Origin: an uncultured Bacteroidales bacterium
GTDB lineage: Bacteria > Bacteroidota > Bacteroidia > Bacteroidales > UBA932
Direction of reading: 5' to 3'
DNA length: 64,000 bases
Assembly (NCBI GenBank): GCA_905233345.1
Contig: CAJODQ010000011.1
Location: 1 to 64,000 of the forward strand
Shown here: positions 49,824 to 58,619 of the stretch, one piece after another
How positions within the stretch are numbered: the stretch's first letter is position 1
How the letters are laid out: every line of letters starts with the position of its first letter
The notes under the pieces: model-generated
The model's input: only the letters and a program-made list of their open reading frames with translations
Database searches by the model: none
What the model was told of the DNA's origin: nothing
Made by a program: the position numbers and the translations under genes

Positions 49824-51413
49824 ATGGAGCCTTCCAATCAGAAGCGGTGGACCACCATCGGCTGGTGCGTGGTCATTGTGCTGTTGCTCCTTACCCTGGG
49901 GCAGCTGTGGTTCGGCGGAAAAAAGAAGAAGACGGTCACCATCCCCGACGGCGACTGGGCCAAGCTGATGCTGGTCCTCGAGTCGGTGGGACGCGACTAT
50001 GTGGATGAAATCGACCAGAAAGCGGTGACGGAAGAGATCCTGCCGGGCATCATGGCCCAGCTCGATCCGCACTCTGTGTACCTGCCGCCCGTGGAGCTGC
50101 AGGAGGCCGAGGAAGACCTCCAGGGCGGCTTCGACGGCATCGGCATCCAGTTCTCCGTACCCAACGATACGGCGGTGGTCTCGCAGGTGATTCCGGGCGG
50201 CCCTTCCGAAAAGGCGGGACTGCTCTCGGGCGACCGCATCCTGCAGGTGGACGATCGCGTGATTGCGGGCAACCATACGCCGCAGGACTCGATGGTGCGC
50301 CTGATGAAGGGCAAGCGCGGCACGAAAGTGGACATTCATGTCAAGCGCGAAGGGGTGGCGGAGCCCCTGGTGTTCCCCATCGTTCGCGACATGATTCCGG
50401 TCAACAGCGTGGACGTGGCCTACATGCTCAACGATACCACCGGCTATATCAAGCTGTCCAAGTTTGCCCGCACCACCTATCTGGAGTTCCTGAAGGCGGC
50501 GCTGTCGCTGCGGGAGCAGGGGATGCGGCGCTTGATCTTCGACCTGCGCGACAATACGGGCGGCTACCTCGACCAGGCGCTGATGCTCTGCAATGAGTTC
50601 CTGGAGAAAGGTGACCTGATCGTGTACATGGAAGGCCGCAACCGGCCGCGTCAGGACGTGTATGCCGACGGCCGCGGCAGTTGCCGTGACATCGAACTGG
50701 CGGTGCTGATCAACGAAGGTTCTGCCTCCTCGAGCGAGATTTTTGCCGGGGCCATGCAGGACAACGACCGGGCGACCCTCTACGGTCTGCGCTCCTTCGG
50801 CAAGGGTCTGGTGCAGGAACCGCTCTTCTTCAGCGACGGATCGGGCATCCGCCTGACGGTGGCCCGTTATCATACGCCTTCGGGTCGCTGCATCCAGAAG
50901 CCGTATGGCGAAGGTTACGGTTATGATATCTACGAGCGCTATCTCCACGGTGAGATGACCAGCGTCGACAGCATCAAGGTCAATGATTCGCTCCGGTTCG
51001 AGACCAAGGCCGGACGCACGGTCTATGGCGGCGGCGGCATCATTCCCGATGTCTTCGTGCCGATCGACACCTCCCGGTATACGGAATTTCTGGGCGCCTG
51101 CAACCGCCAGAGCCTACAGGCCAAATACGCCAACCTGGTCGCTGACCGCAACCGGCCCCGGCTGCGCGAGATCCACGACCTGCCTACGCTCAACCGTTTC
51201 CTCGACGGCCTGAACCTGAAGGAAGGCTTCATCGCCTACGCGAAAGAACGGGGTGTCGTGCCTACGGCGGAAGACTGGGCCATCTCGGGCGAGTTGATTC
51301 TGGTGCAGCTCCGCGCGCTCATCGGCCGCAACACGCCGATGAACGATGCTGCGTTCTATCCCATCTATCTGTCTACCGACAATGTATTGGAAGCGGCGCT
51401 GAAAAACGGATAA
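49824..51413 (+). CDS. S41 family C-terminal processing peptidase
   Basis: The 529-residue protein has one N-terminal membrane anchor (GWCVVIVLLLLTLGQLWF), a PDZ domain (about 95-185, FDGIGIQFSVPNDTAVVSQV, GGPSEKAGLLSGDRILQVDD), and the S41 catalytic core with Ser302 in EGSASSSEIFAGAMQ and Lys327 in RSFGKGLVQEP, 25 residues apart as in Tsp. It should cleave proteins near their C-termini in the periplasm. The last 130 residues form an extra C-terminal domain seen in Bacteroidota homologues. Confidence 0.93.
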   Translation: MEPSNQKRWTTIGWCVVIVLLLLTLGQLWFGGKKKKTVTIPDGDWAKLMLVLESVGRDYVDEIDQKAVTEEILPGIMAQLDPHSVYLPPVELQEAEEDLQGGFDGIGIQFSVPNDTAVVSQVIPGGPSEKAGLLSGDRILQVDDRVIAGNHTPQDSMVRLMKGKRGTKVDIHVKREGVAEPLVFPIVRDMIPVNSVDVAYMLNDTTGYIKLSKFARTTYLEFLKAALSLREQGMRRLIFDLRDNTGGYLDQALMLCNEFLEKGDLIVYMEGRNRPRQDVYADGRGSCRDIELAVLINEGSASSSEIFAGAMQDNDRATLYGLRSFGKGLVQEPLFFSDGSGIRLTVARYHTPSGRCIQKPYGEGYGYDIYERYLHGEMTSVDSIKVNDSLRFETKAGRTVYGGGGIIPDVFVPIDTSRYTEFLGACNRQSLQAKYANLVADRNRPRLREIHDLPTLNRFLDGLNLKEGFIAYAKERGVVPTAEDWAISGELILVQLRALIGRNTPMNDAAFYPIYLSTDNVLEAALKNG

Positions 51414-51473
51414 TCTGAAACTTTTTTGGATTTTATCCGTATAAATATTGTTTTCGCGTCTAAAATCTAAAAA

Positions 51474-52523
51474 ATGAAACTGTCTCAATTCGGTTTTGAC
51501 CTTCCGCAGGAACTGATCGCCAAGTATCCTTCCCCGGAACGGGACGAGTGCCGCCTGATGGTGGTGCACAAGGATACGGGTGACATTGAGCACCGGATTT
51601 TCAAGGATATCATCGAATACGCTGCGCCGCACGATCTCTTCGTGTTCAACGACGCCAAGGTTTTCCCGGCCCGCATGAGCGGCAACAAGGAGAAGACGGG
51701 CGCCGAGATCGACGTCTTCCTGCTGCGCGAACTCAACCGGGACCAGCGTCTCTGGGATGTGCTGGTCGATCCGGCCCGCAAGATCCGTATCGGCAACAAA
51801 TTGTATTTCGGTGAGAATGACAGCCTTGTGGCCGAGGTCATCGACAATACGACTTCCCGCGGCCGCACGCTGCGTTTCCTCTTCGACGGCACCTACGAGG
51901 AGTTTCGCCAGACGCTCTATCAGATGGGCTCGCTGCCGGTTCCCAAGTGGATTCGTCCGCATGCGGAAGAGATTGACAAAGAGCGTTTCCAGACGATCTT
52001 CGCCTCGAAGGAGGGCGCCGTGGCCTGTCCGGCCGCCGGCCTGCATTTCAGCAAGATTCTCTTCAAGAAGATGGAAATCAACGACATCGACCGTGCTTTC
52101 CTGACGCTGTACATGGGTAACGCGCACTTCCATAACGTGGATGTGGAGGACCTCTCGAAGCACAAGATGGATTCGGAGCAGTATTCCATCTCCGAAGAGA
52201 CGGCTTCGGCGGTCAACAGTTGCAAGGCCCGTGGCAACAAGGTCTTCGCTGTAGGCATCACGGTGGTCCGCGCCCTCGAGACCTATGTGACGACCAAGAA
52301 AGAGATCCGGGCTTTCGACGGATGGACCAACAAGTTCATCTTCCCGCCGTACCAGTTCTCGATCCCCGACGCGATGGTTACCAACTTCCATCTGCCGTAC
52401 AGCACGATGCTGATGAACGCCGCCGCTTTCGGCGGTTTCAACCACGTGATGAACGCCTACAAAGTCGCCATCGACGAAAAATACCAGTTCGGCACCTACG
52501 GCGACGCCATGCTTATTATCTAA
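51474..52523 (+). CDS. queA: S-adenosylmethionine:tRNA ribosyltransferase-isomerase
   Basis: The 349-residue enzyme makes epoxyqueuosine in tRNA by adding the ribosyl group of AdoMet to preQ1. Motifs are FDLPQELIAKYPSPERDECRL at the start, FNDAKVFPARM, CPAAGLHFS, VGITVVRALET, and the end TNFHLPYSTMLMNAAAFGG. It follows the S41 gene after 60 AT-rich bases and ends just before a strong terminator. Confidence 0.97.
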   Translation: MKLSQFGFDLPQELIAKYPSPERDECRLMVVHKDTGDIEHRIFKDIIEYAAPHDLFVFNDAKVFPARMSGNKEKTGAEIDVFLLRELNRDQRLWDVLVDPARKIRIGNKLYFGENDSLVAEVIDNTTSRGRTLRFLFDGTYEEFRQTLYQMGSLPVPKWIRPHAEEIDKERFQTIFASKEGAVACPAAGLHFSKILFKKMEINDIDRAFLTLYMGNAHFHNVDVEDLSKHKMDSEQYSISEETASAVNSCKARGNKVFAVGITVVRALETYVTTKKEIRAFDGWTNKFIFPPYQFSIPDAMVTNFHLPYSTMLMNAAAFGGFNHVMNAYKVAIDEKYQFGTYGDAMLII

Positions 52524-52549
52524 GTATTGAACGATAAGTACAAAACCTA

Positions 52550-52575
52550 ATGCCCGGTAACCCCGGGCATTTTTT
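52550..52575 (+). terminator. Rho-independent terminator after queA
   Basis: ATGCCCGG (52550-52557) pairs with CCGGGCAT (52563-52570) around TAACC, followed by a run of T to 52575. This is the clearest intrinsic terminator in the window. Confidence 0.9.
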
Positions 52576-53163
52576 GTCTATTTACCGATGAATCGCGTAG
52601 CTTGCGCTTGGGCGCTCTGGGTATTGCCTTTACTCCCTTTGGTCGTGCTCTCGCCTTCGGCTCGGGTCGGACCGACGCTTGTGTTTACTGGGGCTCCGCC
52701 CCAAACCCTACCGCTCCGACCGGCTATTACACAAGGCTCTCCCGCTCGGTCTCCGCTAGCGGCTGATGCCGCAAGCAATAGCGAAGTGTGCTCATGGAGG
52801 GGTGTGACGGCGCTGGAGCGATTTTGGAGAAAAAGGAATGTGGGTGGACCCGTGCAGGGAGCGGTGCTTGCATGACGGCGTCTGTTTGACGCGGCATCAG
52901 CCGCTAGCGAAGGCCGTTGTGAGGGCCTTTAGAATAGCAGGCCGTAGCGGTAGGGTTTGGGGCAGAGCCCCAGTAAACACAGGAGGAGTTAGCCGTCAAG
53001 CGACCGGGTGAGCTCCTTTTTCGACAGCATGAGCGAGAGCGCGTTACATTCCGACAAAGCACACTTCGCATTTTACAAAAATCAATATTCGTCATCGGAG
53101 AAAGTATTGCTTTTCTGCGGGCGGTGGGTGGAGCGGGCTTCGTATCTTGCGAGCAAAAAAGAT
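52576..53163. other. Intergenic stretch between queA and dprA with no supported gene
   Basis: These 588 bases contain the inverted-repeat element described separately (52681-52980) and flanking sequence without clear coding signal. An open frame at 52588-52875 exists but runs through the left repeat arms and has no recognisable product. The last 150 bases before dprA are AT-richer and include TATCTTGC at about 53142-53149, a weak -7-like box. Confidence 0.6.
52681..52980. repeat. MITE-like 300-bp inverted-repeat element
   Basis: The outer arms are 52681-52715 and 52946-52980, inverted copies over 35 bp with one mismatch; each contains a GGGGC/GCCCC hairpin of its own. Inner arms 52754-52772 and 52891-52909 are a perfect 19-bp inverted repeat (core CGCTAGCGGCTGATGCCGC). 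The 36-38 bases between outer and inner arms are partly complementary too, so each arm is about 92 bp around a centre of about 118 bp. No transposase is encoded and no clear target-site duplication is seen. Confidence 0.85.
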
Positions 53164-54270
53164 ATGGAGCCCGATCGCTTTGTCTGTTTGTGTGCGCTGA
53201 GCAAAGTCTTTGCGTACAAATGCGCCATCGGCCGGCAACTGATGGAAACCTTCGGTGGCCCCGAAGGTGTCTTCCGCACTCCGCCCCACACCCTTGCCAC
53301 CGTCCTTCACAACGGTGAACTCTACCTCGACCTTCTCTTTGAACCGTCGCTGCTCGAATGGGCCGCCGACGAAGTCGCCTGGGCCCGCAGCTATGGCATC
53401 CGTCTGCTCGGCCTCGACGACCCCGCCTATCCCCGGCGCCTGGCCGCCTGTGCCGACGCCCCACTGCTGCTCTACTGCAAAGGCGAAGCCGACCTCAATT
53501 CGTCGCGCGCTCTGGCCGTCGTCGGCACCCGCAAGGCCACCTGGACGGGCCGTGAAAGTTGCCGCCGCATTGTCGGTCGACTGGCCGACCTGAATGAGAA
53601 ACCCCTGATCGTCAGCGGTATGGCGCTGGGAATTGACGGCTGCGCCCATGCCGCCGCCATCGAGGCCGGCCTGCCGACCATCGGCGTGCTGCCCTGCGGC
53701 CTCGATGAAATCTATCCGCGTCAGCACCGCGAACTCGCGCGCCGCGCCCTCGAAAAGGGCGCCCTCGTCACGGACTTTCCCCGCGGCACCCAGCCCATCG
53801 CCTATACCTTCCTGCGCCGCAACCGCATCATTGCCGGCCTGGCCGACGCAACTTTGTTGGTGGAGTCGTACCAGAAGGGCGGCGGCCTGATCACCGCCTC
53901 CCTGGCTGCGTCGTACGAACGCGAGGTCTTCGCCGTTGCTGGCCGCATGACCGACGGCTCATTCTCTGGCTGCAATGAACTCATCGCCAGGCGGGAAGCG
54001 ACCCTTGTATCCGACGCCGACACCATTCCCCTGACTATGGGCTGGATCTCCGCCCGGCAGCGCCGGGGCGCCGTGCCGCTCCTGCGCCCCGACGATCCGC
54101 CCGAACGCTGCCAGGTCCTCCGCTGCCTCGAAGCCCGCGCGCCGCTTTCCGTCGAGGAAGTCGCGGCCCTCACCAAGCTCGATCCCCGCGCCGTCAACCT
54201 GCTTCTGCTCGAACTCGAAATGGAGGGCCGGGTGGTGGCCGACGGAAACAAATTTTTCGTAACTTTGTAA
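53164..54270 (+). CDS. dprA: DNA-processing protein DprA
   Basis: The 368-residue protein loads RecA on incoming single-stranded DNA in transformable bacteria. The Rossmann-like core is clear: ALAVVGTRKATWTGRESCRR, IVSGMALGIDGCAHAAAIEAG, IGVLPCGLDEIYPRQHREL, FLRRNRIIAGLADATLLVE and GGGLITASLAASYEREVFAV. A C-terminal winged-helix-like region follows (SVEEVAALTKLDPRAVNLLLLELEMEG). The frame is open to 53008, but the added residues are unlike DprA and the start at 53164 gives the usual length. Confidence 0.95.
   Translation: MEPDRFVCLCALSKVFAYKCAIGRQLMETFGGPEGVFRTPPHTLATVLHNGELYLDLLFEPSLLEWAADEVAWARSYGIRLLGLDDPAYPRRLAACADAPLLLYCKGEADLNSSRALAVVGTRKATWTGRESCRRIVGRLADLNEKPLIVSGMALGIDGCAHAAAIEAGLPTIGVLPCGLDEIYPRQHRELARRALEKGALVTDFPRGTQPIAYTFLRRNRIIAGLADATLLVESYQKGGGLITASLAASYEREVFAVAGRMTDGSFSGCNELIARREATLVSDADTIPLTMGWISARQRRGAVPLLRPDDPPERCQVLRCLEARAPLSVEEVAALTKLDPRAVNLLLLELEMEGRVVADGNKFFVTL
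54260..54267 (+). promoter_or_regulatory. Possible -7 box at the dprA/tatD junction
   Basis: TAACTTTG overlaps the end of dprA and lies 5 nt before the TatD ATG at 54273. The match may partly reflect the coding end Val-Thr-Leu-stop, so it is uncertain. Confidence 0.35.
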
Positions 54271-54272
54271 GA

Positions 54273-55040
54273 ATGTTGATCGACACCCACTGTCATCTCT
54301 ACGACGAAGCCTTCCGCGACGATTTCGACGCGGTGCTTGCCCGCGCCCGGGAAGCCGGCCTTGGAGCCTGCGTCATGCCCGGCATCGACCGCGCCAGCCA
54401 CGACGCCCTCGTGGCCATGGCCGACGCCCTGCCCGGCTTCGCCTTCCCCTGCATCGGCTTGCATCCGACCTCGGTGGGGGCGGACTGGGAGGAAGAGCTC
54501 GATTTCGTCCGTCAGCACCTAGGCGACCGCCGCTGGTACGCCATCGGCGAAATCGGCCTTGACGAGTACTGGTCGAAAGATTTCGTGAAACAGCAGATGC
54601 GCGTGCTGGCGGAACAGATCTGCCTGGCGGCCCGCCTGGATCTCCCGGTGATCATCCACCTGCGCGAGGCCACCGAAGACTTCCTGCGGGTGCTGGAAGA
54701 CGTCCGTGGCGTGGAATTCCGCGGCGTGATGCACGCCTGGTCGGGCAGCTACGAGCTGTACCGCCGCCTGCTCGGCCTGGCCGACTTCAAGTTCGGCATC
54801 GGCGGGGTGGTGACCTATAAGAACGCCGGCGTTGCCGTGGCGCTCGAAAAAATGTCGCTCGACGACGTGATTCTGGAGACCGACTGCCCCTGGCTCACGC
54901 CTGTTCCTTACCGCGGCAAGCGCAACGAGCCGTCCTATGTGCGGCTGGTCGCCGAAAAAGTAGCACAGATCAAGGGCCTGACGCCGGAGGCGGTGGGGGA
55001 GACCACCACGGCCAACGCGCGCCGGCTTTTTAATTTATAG
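54273..55040 (+). CDS. TatD family metal-dependent hydrolase
   Basis: The 255-residue protein has the TatD metal ligands in order: DTHCHLYD (His-x-His), AIGEIGLDEYW (Glu), VIIHLREA (His), MHAWSGSYE (His) and LETDCPWLTP (Asp). TatD enzymes are 3'-5' DNases or tRNA deacylase relatives in the cytoplasm. It lies 2 bp after dprA and 6 bp before the asparaginase gene. Confidence 0.93.
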   Translation: MLIDTHCHLYDEAFRDDFDAVLARAREAGLGACVMPGIDRASHDALVAMADALPGFAFPCIGLHPTSVGADWEEELDFVRQHLGDRRWYAIGEIGLDEYWSKDFVKQQMRVLAEQICLAARLDLPVIIHLREATEDFLRVLEDVRGVEFRGVMHAWSGSYELYRRLLGLADFKFGIGGVVTYKNAGVAVALEKMSLDDVILETDCPWLTPVPYRGKRNEPSYVRLVAEKVAQIKGLTPEAVGETTTANARRLFNL

Positions 55041-55046
55041 CATACG

Positions 55047-56075
55047 ATGGACCGAAAGATTCTCCTTATCTACACAGGCGGCACGATCGGCATGAAGCTG
55101 GATCCCGAGACGCAGCTGCTCAAGCCCTTCGATTTCACCCAGATCACCCGCGAGGTGCCGGAACTCAAGAAATTCGGCTATGTCATCGACTCCCTGTCTT
55201 TCGACCCGGTCATCGACTCTTCCGACGTGAATCCCGCTTTCTGGATCAAGCTGGCCGGCATCATCCAGGCCAATTACGGCTTCTACGATGGTTTCGTGGT
55301 GCTCCACGGCACCGATACCATGGCGTACTCCGCCTCGGCCATGAGCTTCATGCTCGAGAATGTGGAGAAACCCGTGATCTTCACCGGGAGCCAGCTTCCC
55401 ATCGGCATGCTGCGGACCGACGGCAAGGAGAACCTCATCTCCTCGATCCAGCTCGCCGCCGAGCAGGATGCCGCGGGGCATCCGCGCATCTGCGAAGTCT
55501 GCATCTATTTCGACAGCCTGCTCTTCCGCGGCAACCGCACCTCGAAGTACAGCGCAGAGAATTTCAGCGCCTTCCGCTCGCCCAATTATCCGCCGCTGGC
55601 GGAGGTGGGCATCCACATCCGCTACAACGAGACAGCCATCTACCATCCCCGCCGCTGGGGCCGGCCGTTGCGTCTGCACACCCAGCTGGATACGCGGGTG
55701 GCCGTGCTGAAGATCTTCCCGGGGATCACCGAGCCCCTGGTGCACGCCGTGCTCTCGACGCCGGGCCTGCGTGCCGTGGTGCTGGAGACCTACGGCTCGG
55801 GCAACTCGCTCTCGGAACCCTGGTTCCTGGACGCGCTCAGCGCCTTTACCCGGGCGGGCGGCGTGATCGTCAACATTACCCAGTGCCAGGCTGGCGCGGT
55901 GGACATGTGCGCCTATGCCAACGGCGATATCCTCAAACAGGCGGGCCTGGTGAGCGGAAAAGACATGACCACGGAAGCCGCGGTGACCAAATTATTTGTG
56001 CTTCTGGGGCAATATTCTGACAATAAGAAAGTTACTGAGAAATTTGAAAAAGGCGTCAGTGGAGAAATTTCTTAG
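55047..56075 (+). CDS. ansA: Type I L-asparaginase (cytoplasmic)
   Basis: The 342-residue enzyme hydrolyses asparagine to aspartate and ammonia. The catalytic threonines are in IYTGGTIGM (Thr13) and VVLHGTDTMAYSA (Thr89, Asp90), with FTGSQLPIGMLRTDGKENL between. No signal peptide is present, which fits the cytoplasmic type I form. A -like terminator is not clear in the following 128 bases. Confidence 0.93.
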   Translation: MDRKILLIYTGGTIGMKLDPETQLLKPFDFTQITREVPELKKFGYVIDSLSFDPVIDSSDVNPAFWIKLAGIIQANYGFYDGFVVLHGTDTMAYSASAMSFMLENVEKPVIFTGSQLPIGMLRTDGKENLISSIQLAAEQDAAGHPRICEVCIYFDSLLFRGNRTSKYSAENFSAFRSPNYPPLAEVGIHIRYNETAIYHPRRWGRPLRLHTQLDTRVAVLKIFPGITEPLVHAVLSTPGLRAVVLETYGSGNSLSEPWFLDALSAFTRAGGVIVNITQCQAGAVDMCAYANGDILKQAGLVSGKDMTTEAAVTKLFVLLGQYSDNKKVTEKFEKGVSGEIS

Positions 56076-56203
56076 AAATAGTGTTACTTTCAAAAAAAAA
56101 TATTAAATTGCAAAGAATTTTTGGCGGACTACGCGCCGCCCAAATGTAAAATAGAGACTATAACTATTTAAAATTCAGTGTTTAATAATTAATCAAAAAA
56201 CCT

Positions 56204-56998
56204 ATGAAAAAAATTTTCATGTTTTTGGCAGTTATTGGCCTTCTGACCATTTCTGCTGAGTACCAGAAGACTTTTGCACAGGATCAGCCTGCCGAGCAGA
56301 CTGAAGCCGTTGCTCAAGCCAATGACGAGGTCGTCGATCCGTTCGCCGCAGGACCCAACGACACCCCGATCCACCAGCAGCTGAAGAAGCTCTTCATCGA
56401 AGGTGGTGCCACCTTCATGGCCCTTGTGCTGTTGTGCCTCATCCTTGGTCTGGCTATCGCTATCGCGAAGATCATTACGCTGAGTATCGCACAGAACAAC
56501 AACCAGAAGCTTCTCGACAAAATCGAAGATTGCCTCAAGAACGAAGGTGTTGAAAAAGCTTTCGAGCTCTGCAAGAACACCCCGGGCCCGGTGGCACGTA
56601 TTTTCACCCAGGGCCTTCTCCGCGTGAAAGACGGCCAGGGCATTGAAAAAGCTGAGAAATCGGTGATCGAATACGGCTCCGTGGAAATGGGTAAACTCGA
56701 GAAGGGTCTCTCCTGGATCGGCTTGTTCATCGGTATCGCTCCGCAGTTGGGCTTCATGGGTACTGTGCTCGGTCTGATTCAGGCCTTCGACGCCATCGAG
56801 GTTGCTGGTGATATCAGCCCGGCACTGGTGGCAGGTGGTATGAAAGTCGCTCTGATCACGACCGTCGGTGGTCTGGTCGTCGCTATCATCCTCCAGCTCT
56901 TCTACAACTACATTATTTCCAAGATCGACACGATCGTCGTGGATATGGAAGACTCCTCCATCTCGCTCGTCGACATGCTGGTGAAATACAGCAAATAA
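56204..56998 (+). CDS. exbB: ExbB/TolQ-type proton channel subunit
   Basis: The 264-residue protein has a signal-like N-terminus (FMFLAVIGLLTISAEYQKTFAQ), a hydrophobic helix at 70-93, then helices at 170-192 (WIGLFIGIAPQLGFMGTVLG) and 213-236 (MKVALITTVGGLVVAIIL) with the conserved Thr. ExbB forms the pentameric channel that, with ExbD, uses the proton gradient to power TonB. It opens a four-gene set with two exbD genes. The 128-bp gap upstream is AT-rich with a small GGCGG/CCGCC hairpin at 56123-56140 that may end the asparaginase transcript. Confidence 0.92.
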   Translation: MKKIFMFLAVIGLLTISAEYQKTFAQDQPAEQTEAVAQANDEVVDPFAAGPNDTPIHQQLKKLFIEGGATFMALVLLCLILGLAIAIAKIITLSIAQNNNQKLLDKIEDCLKNEGVEKAFELCKNTPGPVARIFTQGLLRVKDGQGIEKAEKSVIEYGSVEMGKLEKGLSWIGLFIGIAPQLGFMGTVLGLIQAFDAIEVAGDISPALVAGGMKVALITTVGGLVVAIILQLFYNYIISKIDTIVVDMEDSSISLVDMLVKYSK

Positions 56999-57032
56999 GT
57001 AACAAAACACCAACCTTTTCACTGATTTTGTT

Positions 57033-57473
57033 ATGAAAGAAACGAACGAAAAAAGAGAGAACAGGCCTTGGAAGATTCTGGAATTGGTCCTCTTCCTGGT
57101 GTCGCTGGTGCTCTTCGTCGTCGTGTTCACGGCCAAGCCGACCACGACCGACAACGCGGCCCTCGATACCTTCTTGTATTGGATCTATTGCCTCCTCTTC
57201 CTGGCGCTCTGCGTGACCTTGCTCTTCCCGCTCTTCGGGGCGTTCAAGAGCAAGAAGAAGCTGTTGCGGCTGATCATTCTCATCTTGGCTGTCGTCGTGA
57301 TCGTCGGTGGAGCATGGTTGCTTGCTCCCGGTACGCCGATCGAGACCAAAGCCACTGTTAACCCCGGCGACTTCAAGTTCGCTGACATGGTTTTGTTTGT
57401 CACTTATCTCATGGTGGGTGCCGCTATCGTGGCGCTGTGCTGGAGTGCTGTCCGCAAAGCTGTGAAAAAATAA
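57033..57473 (+). CDS. Small membrane protein in the exbB-exbD operon
   Basis: The 146-residue protein has four hydrophobic helices (ILELVLFLVSLVLFVVVFTA, LYWIYCLLFLALCVTLLFPL, LIILILAVVVIVGGAWLLA, MVLFVTYLMVGAAIVALCW) with positively charged ends. I recognise no domain. A protein of this kind in this position is common in Bacteroidota TonB-energising operons, so it may assist assembly of the ExbB-ExbD complex; this is inference from location. Confidence 0.75.
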   Translation: MKETNEKRENRPWKILELVLFLVSLVLFVVVFTAKPTTTDNAALDTFLYWIYCLLFLALCVTLLFPLFGAFKSKKKLLRLIILILAVVVIVGGAWLLAPGTPIETKATVNPGDFKFADMVLFVTYLMVGAAIVALCWSAVRKAVKK

Positions 57474-57484
57474 GTATCTGAAGT

Positions 57485-58063
57485 ATGGCTAAGAAAAAGG
57501 TTCCTGAAATCAACGGCTCATCTATGGCGGATATTGCGTTCATCGCGCTGATATTCTTCTTGATGGTGACCACGATGGACAAGGAGGAGGGTATCTCCCG
57601 TCTCCTTCCGCCCATCCCTCCTGAAGATCAGAAGATGGAGGACTTGAAGGTCAATCGTCGGAATATCATCCAGGTGAAAATCAATTCCAACGACAGATTG
57701 TTGGCCGGCAGTCAACCGATGGATGTCAGCCAGCTGAAGGACAAGATCAAAGAATTCATGACCAACCCTTACGACGACCCGAACCTTCCTGAGAAAGAAG
57801 TTCAGGATATCCCGGGTCTCGGACCGGTTCCCGTTTCCAAAGGCGTCATTTCCCTACAGAATGACCGCGGTACCACGTACCAGGCCTACATCACCGTTCA
57901 GAACGAGTTGATCAAGGCCATCAACGAGCTCCGCGACGACTTCTCGATGAAGACCTTCGGAAAGAAATACTCCAAGTTGAGTGAGGAGCAGCAGGAGATG
58001 GTTCGCAAGGCCGTCCCGCAGAAGATCTCCGAAGCGGAACCCAAGGACGTCAAGAAGAAATAG
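57485..58063 (+). CDS. exbD: ExbD/TolR-type biopolymer transport protein, first copy
   Basis: The 192-residue protein has one N-terminal membrane helix with the essential aspartate (SMADIAFIALIFFLMVTTM, Asp16) and a periplasmic domain. The region 104-130 (VQDIPGLGPVPVSKGVISLQ) and a charged tail (about 160-192) are longer than in enteric ExbD. It converts proton flow to motion with ExbB. It is followed 11 bp on by a second, different exbD. Confidence 0.9.
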   Translation: MAKKKVPEINGSSMADIAFIALIFFLMVTTMDKEEGISRLLPPIPPEDQKMEDLKVNRRNIIQVKINSNDRLLAGSQPMDVSQLKDKIKEFMTNPYDDPNLPEKEVQDIPGLGPVPVSKGVISLQNDRGTTYQAYITVQNELIKAINELRDDFSMKTFGKKYSKLSEEQQEMVRKAVPQKISEAEPKDVKKK

Positions 58064-58074
58064 GAGAATTCAGT

Positions 58075-58557
58075 ATGGCTAAATTCATCAAAGAAAACAA
58101 AGGTGAACTTCCGCAGATGAATACCTCGTCCCTGCCGGACATCGTGTTCATCATCCTGATGTTCTTCATGGTGTGTACCTCCATGCGTCAGAATGAAACG
58201 AAGGTTCGCGTCACCACGCCGATGGCGACGGAGATCGCGAAACTCGACCGGAAGGACTTGGCTACTTATATCTATATTGGAACGCCCTCGCAGCAGTACC
58301 AGAAAGAGTACGGTACGGATTCCCGTATCCAGCTCAACGACGTTATCGTGAAGGACAACAACGACCTCAGCCCGATCCGCGACTTCATCGCCGCAGAACG
58401 TGAGAAAATGTCCGAGGTCGACCGTCCGTTCATGCAGGTCAACATCAAGGCTGACAAAGACACCCGCATGGGTATCATCACCGACGTGAAGCAGGAGCTC
58501 CGTCGCTGCTCGGCCCTGAAGATCATGTATGGTGCACGCAAAGGCGCTGCAAAATAG
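58075..58557 (+). CDS. exbD: ExbD/TolR-type biopolymer transport protein, second copy
   Basis: The 160-residue protein has the helix SLPDIVFIILMFFMVCTSM with Asp22 and a compact periplasmic domain ending in VKQELRRCSALKIMYGAR. It is only distantly similar to the first copy; the two probably form a heterodimer or serve different partners. It ends before a strong terminator, so the operon is exbB, membrane protein, exbD, exbD. Confidence 0.9.
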   Translation: MAKFIKENKGELPQMNTSSLPDIVFIILMFFMVCTSMRQNETKVRVTTPMATEIAKLDRKDLATYIYIGTPSQQYQKEYGTDSRIQLNDVIVKDNNDLSPIRDFIAAEREKMSEVDRPFMQVNIKADKDTRMGIITDVKQELRRCSALKIMYGARKGAAK

Positions 58558-58574
58558 AAATTGATCGCATCGAA

Positions 58575-58605
58575 GAAAGGGTGGTTTCGGGCCACCCTTT
58601 CTTTT
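58575..58605 (+). terminator. Rho-independent terminator after the exbD genes
   Basis: GAAAGGGTGG (58575-58584) pairs with CCACCCTTTC (58592-58601) around a TTTCGGG loop, followed by TTTT. Confidence 0.88.
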
Positions 58606-58619
58606 ATCTATCAGACAAA

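Noticed and set aside
47709..50948. A 1079-codon open frame on the minus strand opposite the acyl-CoA ligase, deaminase and S41 genes
   Set aside because: The opposite strand encodes three proteins with clear catalytic motifs; this frame is open only because of codon bias.
52588..52875. A 95-codon frame beginning MNRVACAWALWVLPLLPLVV, with a signal-like start
   Set aside because: It runs through the left arms of the inverted-repeat element, ends in its centre, and has no homologue I recognise; the hydrophobic start is likely chance.
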